Below, piece by piece: positions 8,791-17,484 of a stretch of 54,207 bases of DNA (position 1 is its first letter; every line of letters begins with the position of its first letter). A model generated the notes under the pieces. That model saw nothing but the letters and a program-made list of their open reading frames with translations. It had not been told where the DNA came from and ran no database searches. A program made the position numbers and the translations under genes. The DNA is from Arthrobacter nitrophenolicus (GTDB lineage Bacteria > Actinomycetota > Actinomycetes > Actinomycetales > Micrococcaceae). The stretch is taken from NCBI RefSeq assembly GCF_000332815.1, contig NZ_AOFD01000027.1, positions 1-54,207 on the forward strand. The letters are read 5' to 3'.

Positions 8791-10238
8791 TTACTGCCGT
8801 ACCGGCAATCGATTCGTCTTTCTGGAACGGACAGATACTACTAAAGCGATTAGAAAGACCACCACCGTGCCGATCATGACGTACGGTAGTGCGTTCAGGG
8901 GCGCAGGCCCGGGGTTTAGGATGCCGTTGAGGTATAGCCAGAGAACCGTTGCTGAAGCCATAACTGCTCCGACGTTGACGATGAGGGACCCACTGGCCTT
9001 CGATCGGTTCAGTAGAACGGCGCCCCCGATACAGATGAGGAAGTAAGGGATCACCCAGAAATACACCAGCAAGGTTGCAATGTACCCATTGATTTCCAGG
9101 GGGCTTGCTGGAGTAAGCCAGAGAAGCAGGGCTGGCCCGATCACGGAGGGAATCCCGATGAAAGCGATCGCAGCACCCGGGCTTTTGTATCGTTTGTTGA
9201 CTCTGATCAGTGCAGACGGCAGGAGGGCATCGGATGCGGCGCTGACAATTACGCGGGATCCATAGTTGAAGAACCCGATGAGGCTGGCGAAGATGGCCAC
9301 CGCCAGAACGAGGTCGCTGACGTTGGCTAGGAATCCGACACCTGCTGCTTCTGCAAGTACGGCGTTCGGGGAGATGCCTAGGGCGAGTTTGTCGGCCGCA
9401 TTAACGAGGGTTGGTACCTGTATCTCGGTGCCGGCCAGGTAGAAGAGACCGATGCCGACGGGGATGACTATGATCGCGCGGGGGATGTTGCGGTGGGGGT
9501 TTTTGGTTTCGGCGCCAAGAGCGGCGCTGCCCTCGAACCCGATGAAGTATGCCGAGCCGATTGCCAGACCCTGAAGAAAGCTATTGAGCGTCAAGTCGTT
9601 GAGGCTGAGCTGTCCCGCCAAGTCGACGTTTCCACTGAACGCGGTGGCTATAGTGATGACCAGCATGACGGGCAGGGAAATGATGGTGAGAATGACGCTG
9701 GATCGGACTGAAAGGTCGATGCCTCGATATGCGATGGTCATAGCTATCAATGTTGCGACCACATAGATTAACAGCTGGATTCCTGGTCCCGCCGCGTTTT
9801 GTACCCCGACCGATACTAGGAAACTTCCAAAAAAACCCCCACTCCTACAATGAGTGACATGATCGCGACGATGTAGCCAGGGATCATCGCGGCGGCGATG
9901 ACGAGAGTGCTCCATGAGCCGAACACATGGCGAATGTACGAGTAAAGCGACCCGGTTCCGATGAAGCGTCGGGCAAACACGGTAATGAACAGCCCAATGA
10001 GAGTGAATGCCGCTACCGAGGCGGCCATCGCCAGCCAAGAGGACCGCCCGGAGTACGCGGCGAGGTATGCCGGCACTTGTGCCAGACCAACAGCTGGAAC
10101 AAATGAGGCTATGGAAAGGCCCATGACCTGGCGTCCTGTCAGGTGCCCTAGCTGCAGGTCGGGGTTGGCAATATCCCCCGCCCTCCCTATTTGGGGACCA
10201 ACGCCCTCTCCCTGGCTTCCAGAAGAAGTAACTTGCAT
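8791..10238 (-). pseudogene. APC-family amino acid permease, frameshifted in a T7 run
   Basis: Polytopic membrane transporter of the amino acid/polyamine/organocation superfamily. The N-terminal part (from ATG 10238) has GHLTGRQVMGLSIASFVPA and the first three or four membrane segments. After GVGVF the frame breaks in a run of seven T on the coding strand (9829-9835). The next frame continues as FGSFLVSVGVQNAAGPG with about eight more membrane segments and the family block YFIGFEGSAALGAET. One extra T restores a continuous 482-residue protein. GAAAGG precedes the start. It diverges from hdno; I recall a permease gene near the oxidase on pAO1 as well. Uptake of a nicotine-derived or related amine is a reasonable guess, not shown by sequence. 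Confidence 0.8.
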
Positions 10239-10740
10239 GGCAGTACGCCTTTCAATTAACTCGAGTGACCCTATGGACAGAATGCATGAGGTTCAATAGC
10301 AGATTGTTATTCGACCGCAAATTTGGGAAGCGTGCTTCTGTGCGTTCACCCGCTACGCGTTCTCCCGTATTGTCCTCGTTGACATAGTCAGCATTCAGGA
10401 GGAAAACCGATCCAGGCGCCTCGGTTAGGCCATCCACGGACAGTACACTCACACGACAGTTCTGTCATCGATCTACTGTCTTGCTCGTACGGCCTGACAA
10501 CGGCCTCCTATTGCTCAACCTGTTGCGGAACGCCCTTTGCGGCCCTACCTGTTCTGTTCGACCTGTTAGAGCGGACGTCTGACGTCTACTCGCTACAGTG
10601 ACAAAACAGAGCCGAAGTGGATTGTCTTGCTGCCTCGCCCAAATCTCAACCGAGGCTGACTCATCATCTTCCGTTCTTTCGTCAAGGCTCGCGATAGACG
10701 ACAGGACGAAGTTTCCGCACTATTTGAACTGCAAATACCC

Positions 10741-10773
10741 TTGACAAGGGCAACCGCCCATGTATAACGGTCG
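10741..10773 (+). promoter_or_regulatory. Upstream hdno promoter candidate with operator-like sequence
   Basis: TTGACA (10741-10746), a 16-base spacer and TATAAC (10763-10768) make a near-consensus promoter. The sequence GCCCATGTATAAC over its -10 box resembles the left half of the dyad at 10837 (shared CCATGT), so one regulator could bind both. Confidence 0.5.
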
Positions 10774-10821
10774 GGTCGCGCGAGCCGGAATGCGAAGCCG
10801 CTTGCAATTCGGAAAAATTGA

Positions 10822-10854
10822 TTGACGTGGACGCCTGTCCATGTGTTAATGGAC
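10822..10854 (+). promoter_or_regulatory. Proximal hdno promoter with operator dyad over the -10 box
   Basis: TTGACG (10822-10827) and GTTAAT (10845-10850) are 17 bases apart. A perfect inverted repeat, GTCCAT - 6 bases - ATGGAC (10837-10854), covers the -10 box. Transcription would start about 55 bases before the GTG at 10913. HdnoR of pAO1 is known to repress hdno by binding inverted repeats in its promoter region; this dyad is the natural counterpart. Confidence 0.6.
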
Positions 10855-10912
10855 GATAACTCTCTCAAGGGCGAGGTCGCTGATTGTCAGCAAGATAAAG
10901 GAGTTTGACTTG

Positions 10913-12289
10913 GTGTCACCAAAAGTAACCACCCCACTTATTATTCAAGGTGACGTTCTTTACCCTGACGACAGCGAATTTGATGCCACCGCAAAAATCT
11001 GGGATGGTCGCCACTTGCAGCGGCCGTCTATAATTGCCCGGTGCATAAATGCGGAAGACGTTGGGACATCCATCCGATACGCCCGCGACAACCATCTAGA
11101 AATCTCCGTTCGATCCGGCGGCCACAATCCAAATGGCTATGCGACCAACGACGGCGGCATCGTCTTGGACCTCAGGCTGATGAATGCCATTCACATTGAC
11201 ACGTCCGCGGGTCGGGCGCGCGTAGGTGGTGGTGTGATCGCCGGCGATCTCGTCCAAGAGGCAGCCAGGCACGGACTGGCAGCTGTAACGGGCATGCATC
11301 CCAAGGTCGGGTTCTGCGGCCTCGCGCTCAATGGTGGCGTTGGCTTCCTCACTCCTTTGTATGGGCTCGCCAGTGACAACATCCTGGCAGCGACTTTGGT
11401 GACGGCAACTGGAGACCTTATTCGCTGCTCAGAGGATGAACGGCCCGAATTGTTTTGGGCAATCAGGGGTGCAGGCCCCAACTTTGGCGTCGTGACAGAG
11501 GTCGAGGTCGCTCTCCACGAGCTGCCCAGGCAGATGCTTGCCGGGTTCATGACGTGGGAGCCGGCTGTCGATGAACTCGCCGGACTCTTGGCGTCCATCC
11601 TCGATGCGCTCAACGCAATGGCGGATCATCTTTACCCGAGCGTTTTCGTCAGCCTGGATGAAGACAGGGCACCTGCCATCACAGTCTGCGTGGGGCACCT
11701 CGGAAACCACGATGTCGCCAAACAGGACATGGAACGGCTTCGTGGCCTAGGCCGGCCGGTCTCCGACTCGATTGTCGTCCGCTCCTATGACGAAGTAGTC
11801 ATGCTCAATGCCGAGGTGGGTAGTTTCGAGGACGGCATGTCAAATCTTTGGATCGACCGGGAGATCGCGGTGTCGAACAAGCGTTTCGCTGAAGCGGTTG
11901 CGGCGAATCTCGACAAGTTCATCAGCGAGCCCTCAAATGGAAGTTCCGTGAAGCTGGAGATCGAGGGGATCCCCTTCGCAAACCCGAAGGGGACGCCAGC
12001 CCGGCATCGCGATGCGATGGGCGTGTTGGCCGTCGCGGAATGGAACGGGACGAGCCACGGAGGTGCTAAATACCCCGAGAGGGCACGAGAGCTGGACGCC
12101 GCACTGCTTCGCGCAGGAGCTACGACTTCTAAATTCGGCCTCCTGAATAACAACTCAGAGGTCACACCAGAGATGGTCGCGGAGGTTTATACCCCCGAAG
12201 TTTACCGCCGGCTTGCGGCAGTCAAACGCGAATACGATCCTGAGAACCGCTTTCATCGCAACTACAACATAGCTCCCGAAAGATCCTAA
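10913..12289 (+). CDS. hdno: 6-hydroxy-D-nicotine oxidase
   Basis: Flavoenzyme that stereospecifically oxidises 6-hydroxy-D-nicotine to 6-hydroxy-N-methylmyosmine with oxygen; cytoplasmic, covalent FAD. From memory the product aligns without gaps over most of its length with the pAO1 enzyme, including IWDGRHLQRPS, SVRSGGHNPNGYATNDGG, GMHPKVGFCGLALNGGVGF, GSFEDGMSNLWIDREIA and KREYDPENRF. Starting at GTG 10913 gives 458 residues and places the FAD-binding histidine of RSGGH at residue 71, as in the known enzyme. A TTG three bases earlier is the alternative. AAGGAG (10898-10903) is the ribosome site. It is a PCMH/BBE-fold oxidase, complete at both ends. The next closest possibility would be another BBE-type oxidase, but the resemblance to HDNO is far closer than family level. 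Confidence 0.88.
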   Translation: MSPKVTTPLIIQGDVLYPDDSEFDATAKIWDGRHLQRPSIIARCINAEDVGTSIRYARDNHLEISVRSGGHNPNGYATNDGGIVLDLRLMNAIHIDTSAGRARVGGGVIAGDLVQEAARHGLAAVTGMHPKVGFCGLALNGGVGFLTPLYGLASDNILAATLVTATGDLIRCSEDERPELFWAIRGAGPNFGVVTEVEVALHELPRQMLAGFMTWEPAVDELAGLLASILDALNAMADHLYPSVFVSLDEDRAPAITVCVGHLGNHDVAKQDMERLRGLGRPVSDSIVVRSYDEVVMLNAEVGSFEDGMSNLWIDREIAVSNKRFAEAVAANLDKFISEPSNGSSVKLEIEGIPFANPKGTPARHRDAMGVLAVAEWNGTSHGGAKYPERARELDAALLRAGATTSKFGLLNNNSEVTPEMVAEVYTPEVYRRLAAVKREYDPENRFHRNYNIAPERS

Positions 12290-12835
12290 CCCTCCAAGGC
12301 CCTGCACTAAAGCCCAGGAGGCTCTGACTGATTACGAAGAAGTTGGAGCTACCCATCGCTATCCCAGGCGCCACCCAACAGGAAGGAGCATGGAGAGCCG
12401 GGCCCAGCATGGCACCGTTGCATCTCTGCTGCCTCGTCCAATTGGGGGACGCGCAGCAGATCCGGTTCTACTGCGGCCGACGGCCGGCGCCTTCCGTACG
12501 GGTGAGGCAGGTAAGCCCTCCCTCCGTGTGGGCGCATGCACTTGGGCTTGCAAGGAAAAGTATCCTCTCTACATACAGAGATAATACTTATGCCCCGGGT
12601 CCTCCTAGCTTTGACTGAGCGGAAAGGTCTGCGAGCCCCAACTACACATCCCTATTAGCGGCTTGCTTACCGTGGTTCGGCAGCGTTCTAAGACCACCAA
12701 AGCAGTCGGATGGCAAGAAGCTATGGTGAAGGTGGAAGCACCGAGAGCATATTGCCTTGCCTCTTGCTGCCCGCCTATTCCGCTAAGAAGGATGAGTCTG
12801 CAGGAGGCAGAGCATCCAGATATGGTGGAAGGCCG
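12290..12835. other. Non-coding gap between hdno and the TetR gene
   Basis: The two genes converge on this 546-bp stretch. Short frames exist on both strands but none has a good ribosome site or a family I recognise. No strong terminator hairpin was found. Confidence 0.5.
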
Positions 12836-13426
12836 TTATAGACCTACCTTATCGAGGTATGCATCTACGAGGTTGTCGCAGAGGTCCTTGTGACGCGGGT
12901 CGGATGGATCGGCAAAGTACTGGAGACTGCATCCGTCCATGATTACAATCAGTGCCCTGGCAAGATTTCGTGCAGAAATAGTCTGGTCCTGATTCCCCCG
13001 CTTTGCGGCGGCAATCAGCAATTTGGAAATTTCTTTTTCATAGTCACTGTAAACACTGCGGGATAAGTCACCGTGATGCGGGTTACGCTTCGCCCACATC
13101 CCGATTTCAAATTGGGCCAGGACGTTCAACTCGTCTGAGACCATCTGGGCCCAAAACAAGTCCATGACGCGATGCGCGATACCTCTTAAGTCCTCCGAGC
13201 CGTCGACTACGTGCGGGATGGCACGGACCAGTTGCTGAAGCAGCTCCGCCGCAGCTGCCTGCATGAGCTCATCTTTGTTCGTGAAGCAAACATGCACAGC
13301 TGCTAGAGAAGCATTCGCTTCCCCGGCTATCGTTCTTAGGCTGGCATTTTCGACTCCATCACGCTTGATGACCCGAATGGCCGCGTCGATGAGCTGTTCG
13401 CGACGATCTACCGTGGAAATACGCAA
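12836..13426 (-). CDS. TetR-family repressor, probable HdnoR
   Basis: A 196-residue TetR-type DNA-binding protein. The N-terminal helix-turn-helix is in REQLIDAAIRVIKRDGVENASLRTIAGEANASLAAVHVCFTNKD in order; the rest is the helical ligand-binding and dimer domain (BetI-like C-terminal pattern). The frame is open to 13492, but TTG at 13426 with AGGAGA four bases upstream is the likeliest start and gives the usual family length. It converges with hdno. On pAO1 a TetR regulator, HdnoR, represses 6-hydroxy-D-nicotine oxidase and is released by 6-hydroxynicotine; position and family make this the obvious counterpart. I cannot recall the HdnoR sequence well enough to confirm identity, so the symbol is left blank. 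Confidence 0.85.
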   Translation of the reverse strand: MRISTVDRREQLIDAAIRVIKRDGVENASLRTIAGEANASLAAVHVCFTNKDELMQAAAAELLQQLVRAIPHVVDGSEDLRGIAHRVMDLFWAQMVSDELNVLAQFEIGMWAKRNPHHGDLSRSVYSDYEKEISKLLIAAAKRGNQDQTISARNLARALIVIMDGCSLQYFADPSDPRHKDLCDNLVDAYLDKVGL

Positions 13427-14050
13427 CTTGTCTCCTCGCCCCCTAGACTCAGGTTCTACTCTAAATGCCGTAGAGGCCCCGCGCGGAGCCACCCGGTTGG
13501 ACCGTGCTGGTTTCGCCCCACCAACAGCGCGGGTTCAACTGATTACAGTGCATGCGGCATTCAGAGCAACCTGTGCTTCTTGCCATCGGCCGTATAACTT
13601 GAAGCGGAGGCGGTGAGGCGCTGTTTGAACTGGGACATGGCATCTTTGCATAAATATCCAGCCCCTTAGGTTTGTCTGGATTGCGGAGCGGCCTACCACT
13701 GCGCGGCGTGGCCGTCGCAGCTCTGGGGATGGGCTAGCGTTGGGCCGCTGTCTGATGCCTCCACCGGCAGCACCGTTGCTGTGCGACCAGTAGCGAGGAG
13801 CTTTTCGGCCGAATCTGGCGCAGAAAAGCCGCCTAAGTACACCCCAAACTGACGTCAGATTGACGTGGAAAACGCGTCAGAATAGTCCAGTCAGCACTTC
13901 CCGGACACTGCCGAAGCCGGGTCCTAGACCCATACCTGACAGAAGCACGCAGGCGCGAAGCTCCTGCCGCCGCTGCATCCCACGGGCACCACGCACGCAA
14001 AGACAAGCATCCTTCCCAAAATGTCCCACCCCGCCCCTAGACTTTTGGCC
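13427..14050. other. Non-coding gap after the hdno block
   Basis: About 620 bp without a recognisable gene. It holds the TetR promoter on its left side and the promoter of the DUF3072 gene on its right. A palindrome CTGACGTCAG lies at 13849-13858. Composition rises to the usual high GC on the right, so the edge of the accessory block may be here. Confidence 0.4.
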
Positions 14051-14308
14051 ATGGACAACAACGGGAAAGAAACCATCGGCAGCCCGACCCCCGAGCCGGA
14101 TGCAGGCCTGAACCGCGATCCCGAGGACTGGGTGACCGGGGACGAGCCCATGACTGCGGCACAGCGCAGCTACCTGGACACGCTCGCCCGGGAGGCGGGG
14201 GAAGAACTGCCCGCGGACCTCAGCAAGGCCGAGGCGTCCAAGCACATCGACCGTCTGCAGCAGCGCAGCGGGAGGGTGTCAGGGGACGGGAACGACGCCG
14301 GCGACTAA
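14051..14308 (+). CDS. DUF3072 domain protein
   Basis: A small acidic protein of 85 residues with the DUF3072 core: DPEDWVTGDEPMTAAQRSYL, then LAREAGEELPADLSKAEAS and KHIDRLQQRSGR. It is widespread in actinobacteria and of unknown biochemical function; the core resembles short helical modules of nucleoid or stress-associated proteins. The ATG at 14051 is chosen because the conserved part begins soon after; an in-frame ATG at 14021 is less likely. No signal or membrane segment. It converges on the 67-residue gene downstream. Confidence 0.8.
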   Translation: MDNNGKETIGSPTPEPDAGLNRDPEDWVTGDEPMTAAQRSYLDTLAREAGEELPADLSKAEASKHIDRLQQRSGRVSGDGNDAGD

Positions 14309-14334
14309 GCACCGGCGCAATAAAAGAGAAGGGC

Positions 14335-14538
14335 CTACCAGGCCTGGTGTTCCCGCGTGAGGCCGAAGGGAACGGACTCGCTCAGCGAAATCGTGAACTT
14401 GTCGGCGGCGTGCCGCGTGACCAGGATGCCGTGCCGCCGGTCGGCAAGGGCACGCGCCTTGGCAGCTGAGACGGCAGCGTCCAGTTCGCTGTCCATGCTT
14501 TGGCGGTCGGCGACGGTGAGGGTCAGGGGGAAGTTCAT
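14335..14538 (-). CDS. Conserved actinobacterial small protein (67 aa)
   Basis: The product starts MNFPLTLTVADRQSMDSELD and ends SESVPFGLTREHQAW. I recognise this pattern (a short conserved protein with HGILVTRH in the middle and VPFG near the end) from many Arthrobacter-type genomes, always without a known function. The start at 14538 is favoured over in-frame codons further upstream because the conserved block begins there. Soluble, no signal peptide. Its stop codon lies in a 12-bp palindrome (ACCAGGCCTGGT, 14337-14348) shared with the convergent DUF3072 side. Confidence 0.72.
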   Translation of the reverse strand: MNFPLTLTVADRQSMDSELDAAVSAAKARALADRRHGILVTRHAADKFTISLSESVPFGLTREHQAW

Positions 14539-14621
14539 GGGTGAAGCCTTAGGTAGATCGCGGGGATAGGGGGCAGGGCAACCGCCTGCGCTCCCCAAGG
14601 CTGCAGACGACGACAGGCACA

Positions 14622-14663
14622 TAAAAAGGCCTTCGGACCATGATGCCCGATCATCGGAAGGCC
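14622..14663 (-). terminator. Intrinsic terminator on the reverse strand
   Basis: Read on the reverse strand, GGCCTTC (from 14663) pairs with GAAGGCC (14634-14628) around an inner ATGAT/ATCAT stem, followed at once by TTTTTAT. The form is that of a rho-independent terminator. No protein gene lies upstream of it on that strand before 14871, so the transcript it ends is unknown; it might also shield the 67-residue gene. Confidence 0.55.
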
Positions 14664-14870
14664 AACAACTGGAGAAAAATAACCGCAGGTCAGAGCGGAT
14701 AGCGCTTTCCTGCCGAGGGTAATTACGGCACCCAATGCGCGGTCAACTAAAGTTGGATCCGGGGCGGAGGCTGATTTCCAGCCGGCTCCGATGCCACAGA
14801 CACCGCCACGCGGCAGAACCAAGCACCAGCGCAACACCACACGTGTGCCACAACTGACAAGGATCCCGCC
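14664..14870. other. Upstream region of the GT87 pair
   Basis: The right part of the 332-bp gap 14539-14870. It has no protein gene. A weak reverse-strand promoter (TTGACC 14746-14741, TAATTA 14725-14720, spacer 15) could feed the terminator at 14663-14622. The forward promoter of the glycosyltransferase pair should be here but is not obvious. Confidence 0.35.
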
Positions 14871-16176
14871 ATTTCCACCGACGCTTTCTTCGGCAAACTG
14901 ACCAGGATCCGCAACGTCATCCTCCCCGCACCGGCCATGGAAAACCTGAACACCGGCCGCGGACTGCTGGGCGGGTTCATCGTGGTCCACCTTGTCTTCC
15001 TCATCTTCGCCGCCTCGCTCTCGCTGCGCGGCGAAGCATTCAGTGACACCTTCATCTACCGCGACTGGGCCATGGCCGGGTTCGACGACGCCAACCTCTC
15101 CGGCGGCCCCAGCCCCTGGGTCTACCCCATCCTGGCGCTCATCCCCATGGCCATCGCAGGCATCGCCGGGCCGGGGCCATTCTTCTTCCTCTGGGTCCTG
15201 ATGACCACCCTCCTCAACGGCTGGGCGCTCCTGAAGCTCACCGGACGCGGCCGCCATCACGAGGCAATCCCCGCCGGCTGGTGGTGGCTGGTGTTCACCT
15301 TCCTCATGGGCTGGCTGGGATTCGCCCGCGTGGACGGCCTCACCGCCCCGCTGGTCCTGGTGGCACTGGCCTACGGCGTCAACCGGCCGTTCATCGCCTC
15401 CGTTCTCCTCGCCATCGGCACCTGGGTGAAGGTGTGGCCGGCGGCCGTCATGCTGGCCCTCTTCGCCGTCGTAAAGAACCGGATCCTGGTGGTCCTGGCA
15501 GGACTTGCGACGACGGCGGGCGTCGTCGCGCTGGCAGCGGCAGTGGGCAGCGTCCCCAAGCTGCTGAACTTCCTCACCCAGCAGGGCGACCGCGGCATGC
15601 AGCTCGAGGCCACCTTCACCACGCCCTGGCTCTGGCTCTCCGTCCTTAACGTCGGTGATTCCCGGATGTATATGAACACCGCCATCAACTCCATGCAGGT
15701 GGACGGTCCGGGCACCGCCGTCATGTCCGTCCTCATGCAACCGCTCCTGATCCTGGCCGCCCTGCTCGTGGCCGGCATGACCTTCTGGGCCCTCCATAAT
15801 GGCAAAATCAGCGGCGGCGTGGACCGTACCGAGCTGCTCCTCGCCGGCGCCCTCACGCTCGCCACCGCGTTCGTTGTCTTCAACAAGGTGGGCTCGCCGC
15901 AGTTCATGGTCTGGCTCGCCCCCGCCGTCGCCGTCGGCCTGGCCCACAGCTGGCGCGACTGGCGCGTCCCGGCCGCCATGCTGATCGTCATCGCCGTGGC
16001 CACGTACTTTATCTACGCTGTTCTACGACGCGCTCAGCCACAACAATCCGTGGATGGCCCTGGTGCTCACCATCCGCAACGTCCTCCTGGTGGTCCTGTT
16101 CCTCTGGAGCGTCCGGCGCCTGTACCTGCTGGGCAAGAAGGCCCCGGCCGCCGCCCCCGCGCTCAAGGAGTCCTGA
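14871..16176 (+). pseudogene. GT87-type membrane glycosyltransferase, first copy (3' frameshift)
   Basis: Polytopic GT-C enzyme of the GT87/DUF2029 type, which uses polyprenyl-phosphate sugars (usually mannose) for envelope glycans. About ten hydrophobic segments; conserved SDTFIYRDWA near the N-terminus (acidic active-site loop), GTWVKVWPAA, and NKVGSPQFMVWLAP. Near the end the frame breaks between 16016 and 16017. Adding two bases (TAC CCG CTG) gives IYPLFYDALSHNN and a normal end at 16176, matching the second copy; total 435 residues. The first ATG is at 14937, but homology with the second copy reaches back to an ATT at 14871 preceded by AAGGA, so ATT is taken as the start. The tandem partner follows at once. 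Confidence 0.8.
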
Positions 16177-16177
16177 G

Positions 16178-17464
16178 ATTTCCACGAGGTTCTTCGACCG
16201 CCTGGTGGCGGTCCGCAGCAAAGTCCTCCCCGCCAAGGTGGTGGACTGGTTCGCCCGCCCGTCCAGCGTGTGGTGGGGCTTCGCCGTCGTCCATCTCTAC
16301 TTCCTGGGCTGGATGGCGTCCTTCTTCCTGCACGGCGACACCTTCAGCGACACCGAGCAGTACCGGCAGTGGGCCACGGCCGGCTACAACCCGTCGGACC
16401 TGGACGGAAAGATCAGCCCGTGGGTCTACCCGGTGCTGGCGCAGATCCCCATTTTCCTGGCCAACATCGCCGGGCCAAGCCTCTACCTGCTCACCTGGTT
16501 CCTCATCATCACGGCGCTCAACGCCGTCGGGCTCCTCTACCTGACCCGCGGCCCCCGGAGCACCAAAGGCATTGCCCCGGCCTGGTGGTGGCTGTTCTTC
16601 ACCGTTTTCATGGGCTACCTCAGCTTCGCCCGGGTGGAAGGCATCACCGCACCCATCGTGCTGATCGCACTGCTCTATGCAGCCGAGCGGCCCGTGGTGG
16701 CCGGCGTCCTGCTCAGCATTGCCACCTGGATCAAGGTCTGGCCGGCCGCAGTGCTGGCGCCGATCGTGATCGCGAGCCACAAGCGGATCCAGGTGGTCCT
16801 GGCCGGCGTTGCCGTGACCACCGTGGTCACCGCGGGCACGTGGCTGTCCGGCGGCCTGCCGCACATCCTGGACTTCCTCCTCAACCAGGGCGAGCGCGGG
16901 ATGCAGCTCGAAGCCACGTTCTCCACACCGTGGGTGTGGCTGAGCGTGTTCAACATCGCCGGGTCGAAGATGGCGGACAACACCGCCATCAACTCCACCG
17001 AGGTCTACGGCCCGGGCGCCGCCACCGCCGCGGTCCTGATGCAGCCGCTGCTCATCCTCGCCGCCCTTGGAGCGGCCATCCTGCTGGTCCGCGCCATGAA
17101 ACGGGGGGCCGAACGCGAGGAACTGTTCCTCGAAGGCTCCCTCATGATGGTCACCGCGTTCATCGTGTTCAACAAGGTGGGTTCACCGCAGTTCATCATC
17201 TGGCTGGCGCCGGTGATCATCGCCGGGCTGACCCACGACTGGAACCGCTGGAAGGTCCCGGCCGCGCTGCTGATGGGCATCGCCATGACCACCTTCGTGA
17301 TCTACCCGCTGTTCTACACCCCGCTGATCCATGCCCACCCGGTCATGGCAGCCATCCTCACCACCCGCAACGTCCTGCTCGTGGTGCTGCTTTGGTGGTC
17401 GGTGCAGCGGACGGCGGAACTTGGCCGGAAATCCACCGCGCCGGTTCCCGCCGCGAACGCTTAG
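16178..17464 (+). CDS. GT87-type membrane glycosyltransferase, second copy
   Basis: Intact paralogue of the preceding gene, 428 residues. Matching blocks in the same order are FSDTEQYRQWATAGY, SPWVYPVLAQIP, IATWIKVWPAA, NQGERGMQLEATFSTPW and NKVGSPQFIIWLAP. It is an integral membrane polyprenyl-phosphate-sugar dependent enzyme acting on the outer face; acceptor unknown, probably a mannan or lipoglycan given the MptB-like gene opposite. The first ordinary start is GTG 16205, but AAGGAG seven bases before an ATT at 16178, and the shared N-terminal peptide STRFFDRL / STDAFFGKL, point to ATT as the true start. It begins two bases after the first copy ends, so they are one operon. Confidence 0.85.
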   Translation: MSTRFFDRLVAVRSKVLPAKVVDWFARPSSVWWGFAVVHLYFLGWMASFFLHGDTFSDTEQYRQWATAGYNPSDLDGKISPWVYPVLAQIPIFLANIAGPSLYLLTWFLIITALNAVGLLYLTRGPRSTKGIAPAWWWLFFTVFMGYLSFARVEGITAPIVLIALLYAAERPVVAGVLLSIATWIKVWPAAVLAPIVIASHKRIQVVLAGVAVTTVVTAGTWLSGGLPHILDFLLNQGERGMQLEATFSTPWVWLSVFNIAGSKMADNTAINSTEVYGPGAATAAVLMQPLLILAALGAAILLVRAMKRGAEREELFLEGSLMMVTAFIVFNKVGSPQFIIWLAPVIIAGLTHDWNRWKVPAALLMGIAMTTFVIYPLFYTPLIHAHPVMAAILTTRNVLLVVLLWWSVQRTAELGRKSTAPVPAANA

Positions 17465-17484
17465 GGGTCAGCGGGAGAAGGGGG

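Larger units (their letters stand above)
10239..10912. promoter_or_regulatory. Divergent control region of permease and hdno
   Basis: This 674-bp gap has no convincing gene. Its right half holds two promoter candidates for hdno and two related operator-like sequences, listed separately. The left half should hold the permease promoter, which I could not place with confidence. Confidence 0.5.

Noticed and set aside
10593..10868. Reverse frame of 91 codons in the hdno control region
   Set aside because: It overlaps both promoter candidates and has no ribosome site or recognisable domain.
13530..13600. Possible tRNA-like GGTTCAA segment
   Set aside because: No acceptor stem, anticodon arm or CCA-side pairing could be built around it.
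13840..13880. Palindrome CTGACGTCAG with a nearby TGACGT
   Set aside because: No gene start at a suitable distance and no repeat of the motif elsewhere; probably chance.
14535..15947. Long reverse frame (470 codons)
   Set aside because: Shadow of the first GT87 gene; very rich in Gly, Glu, His, Asp as expected of antisense.
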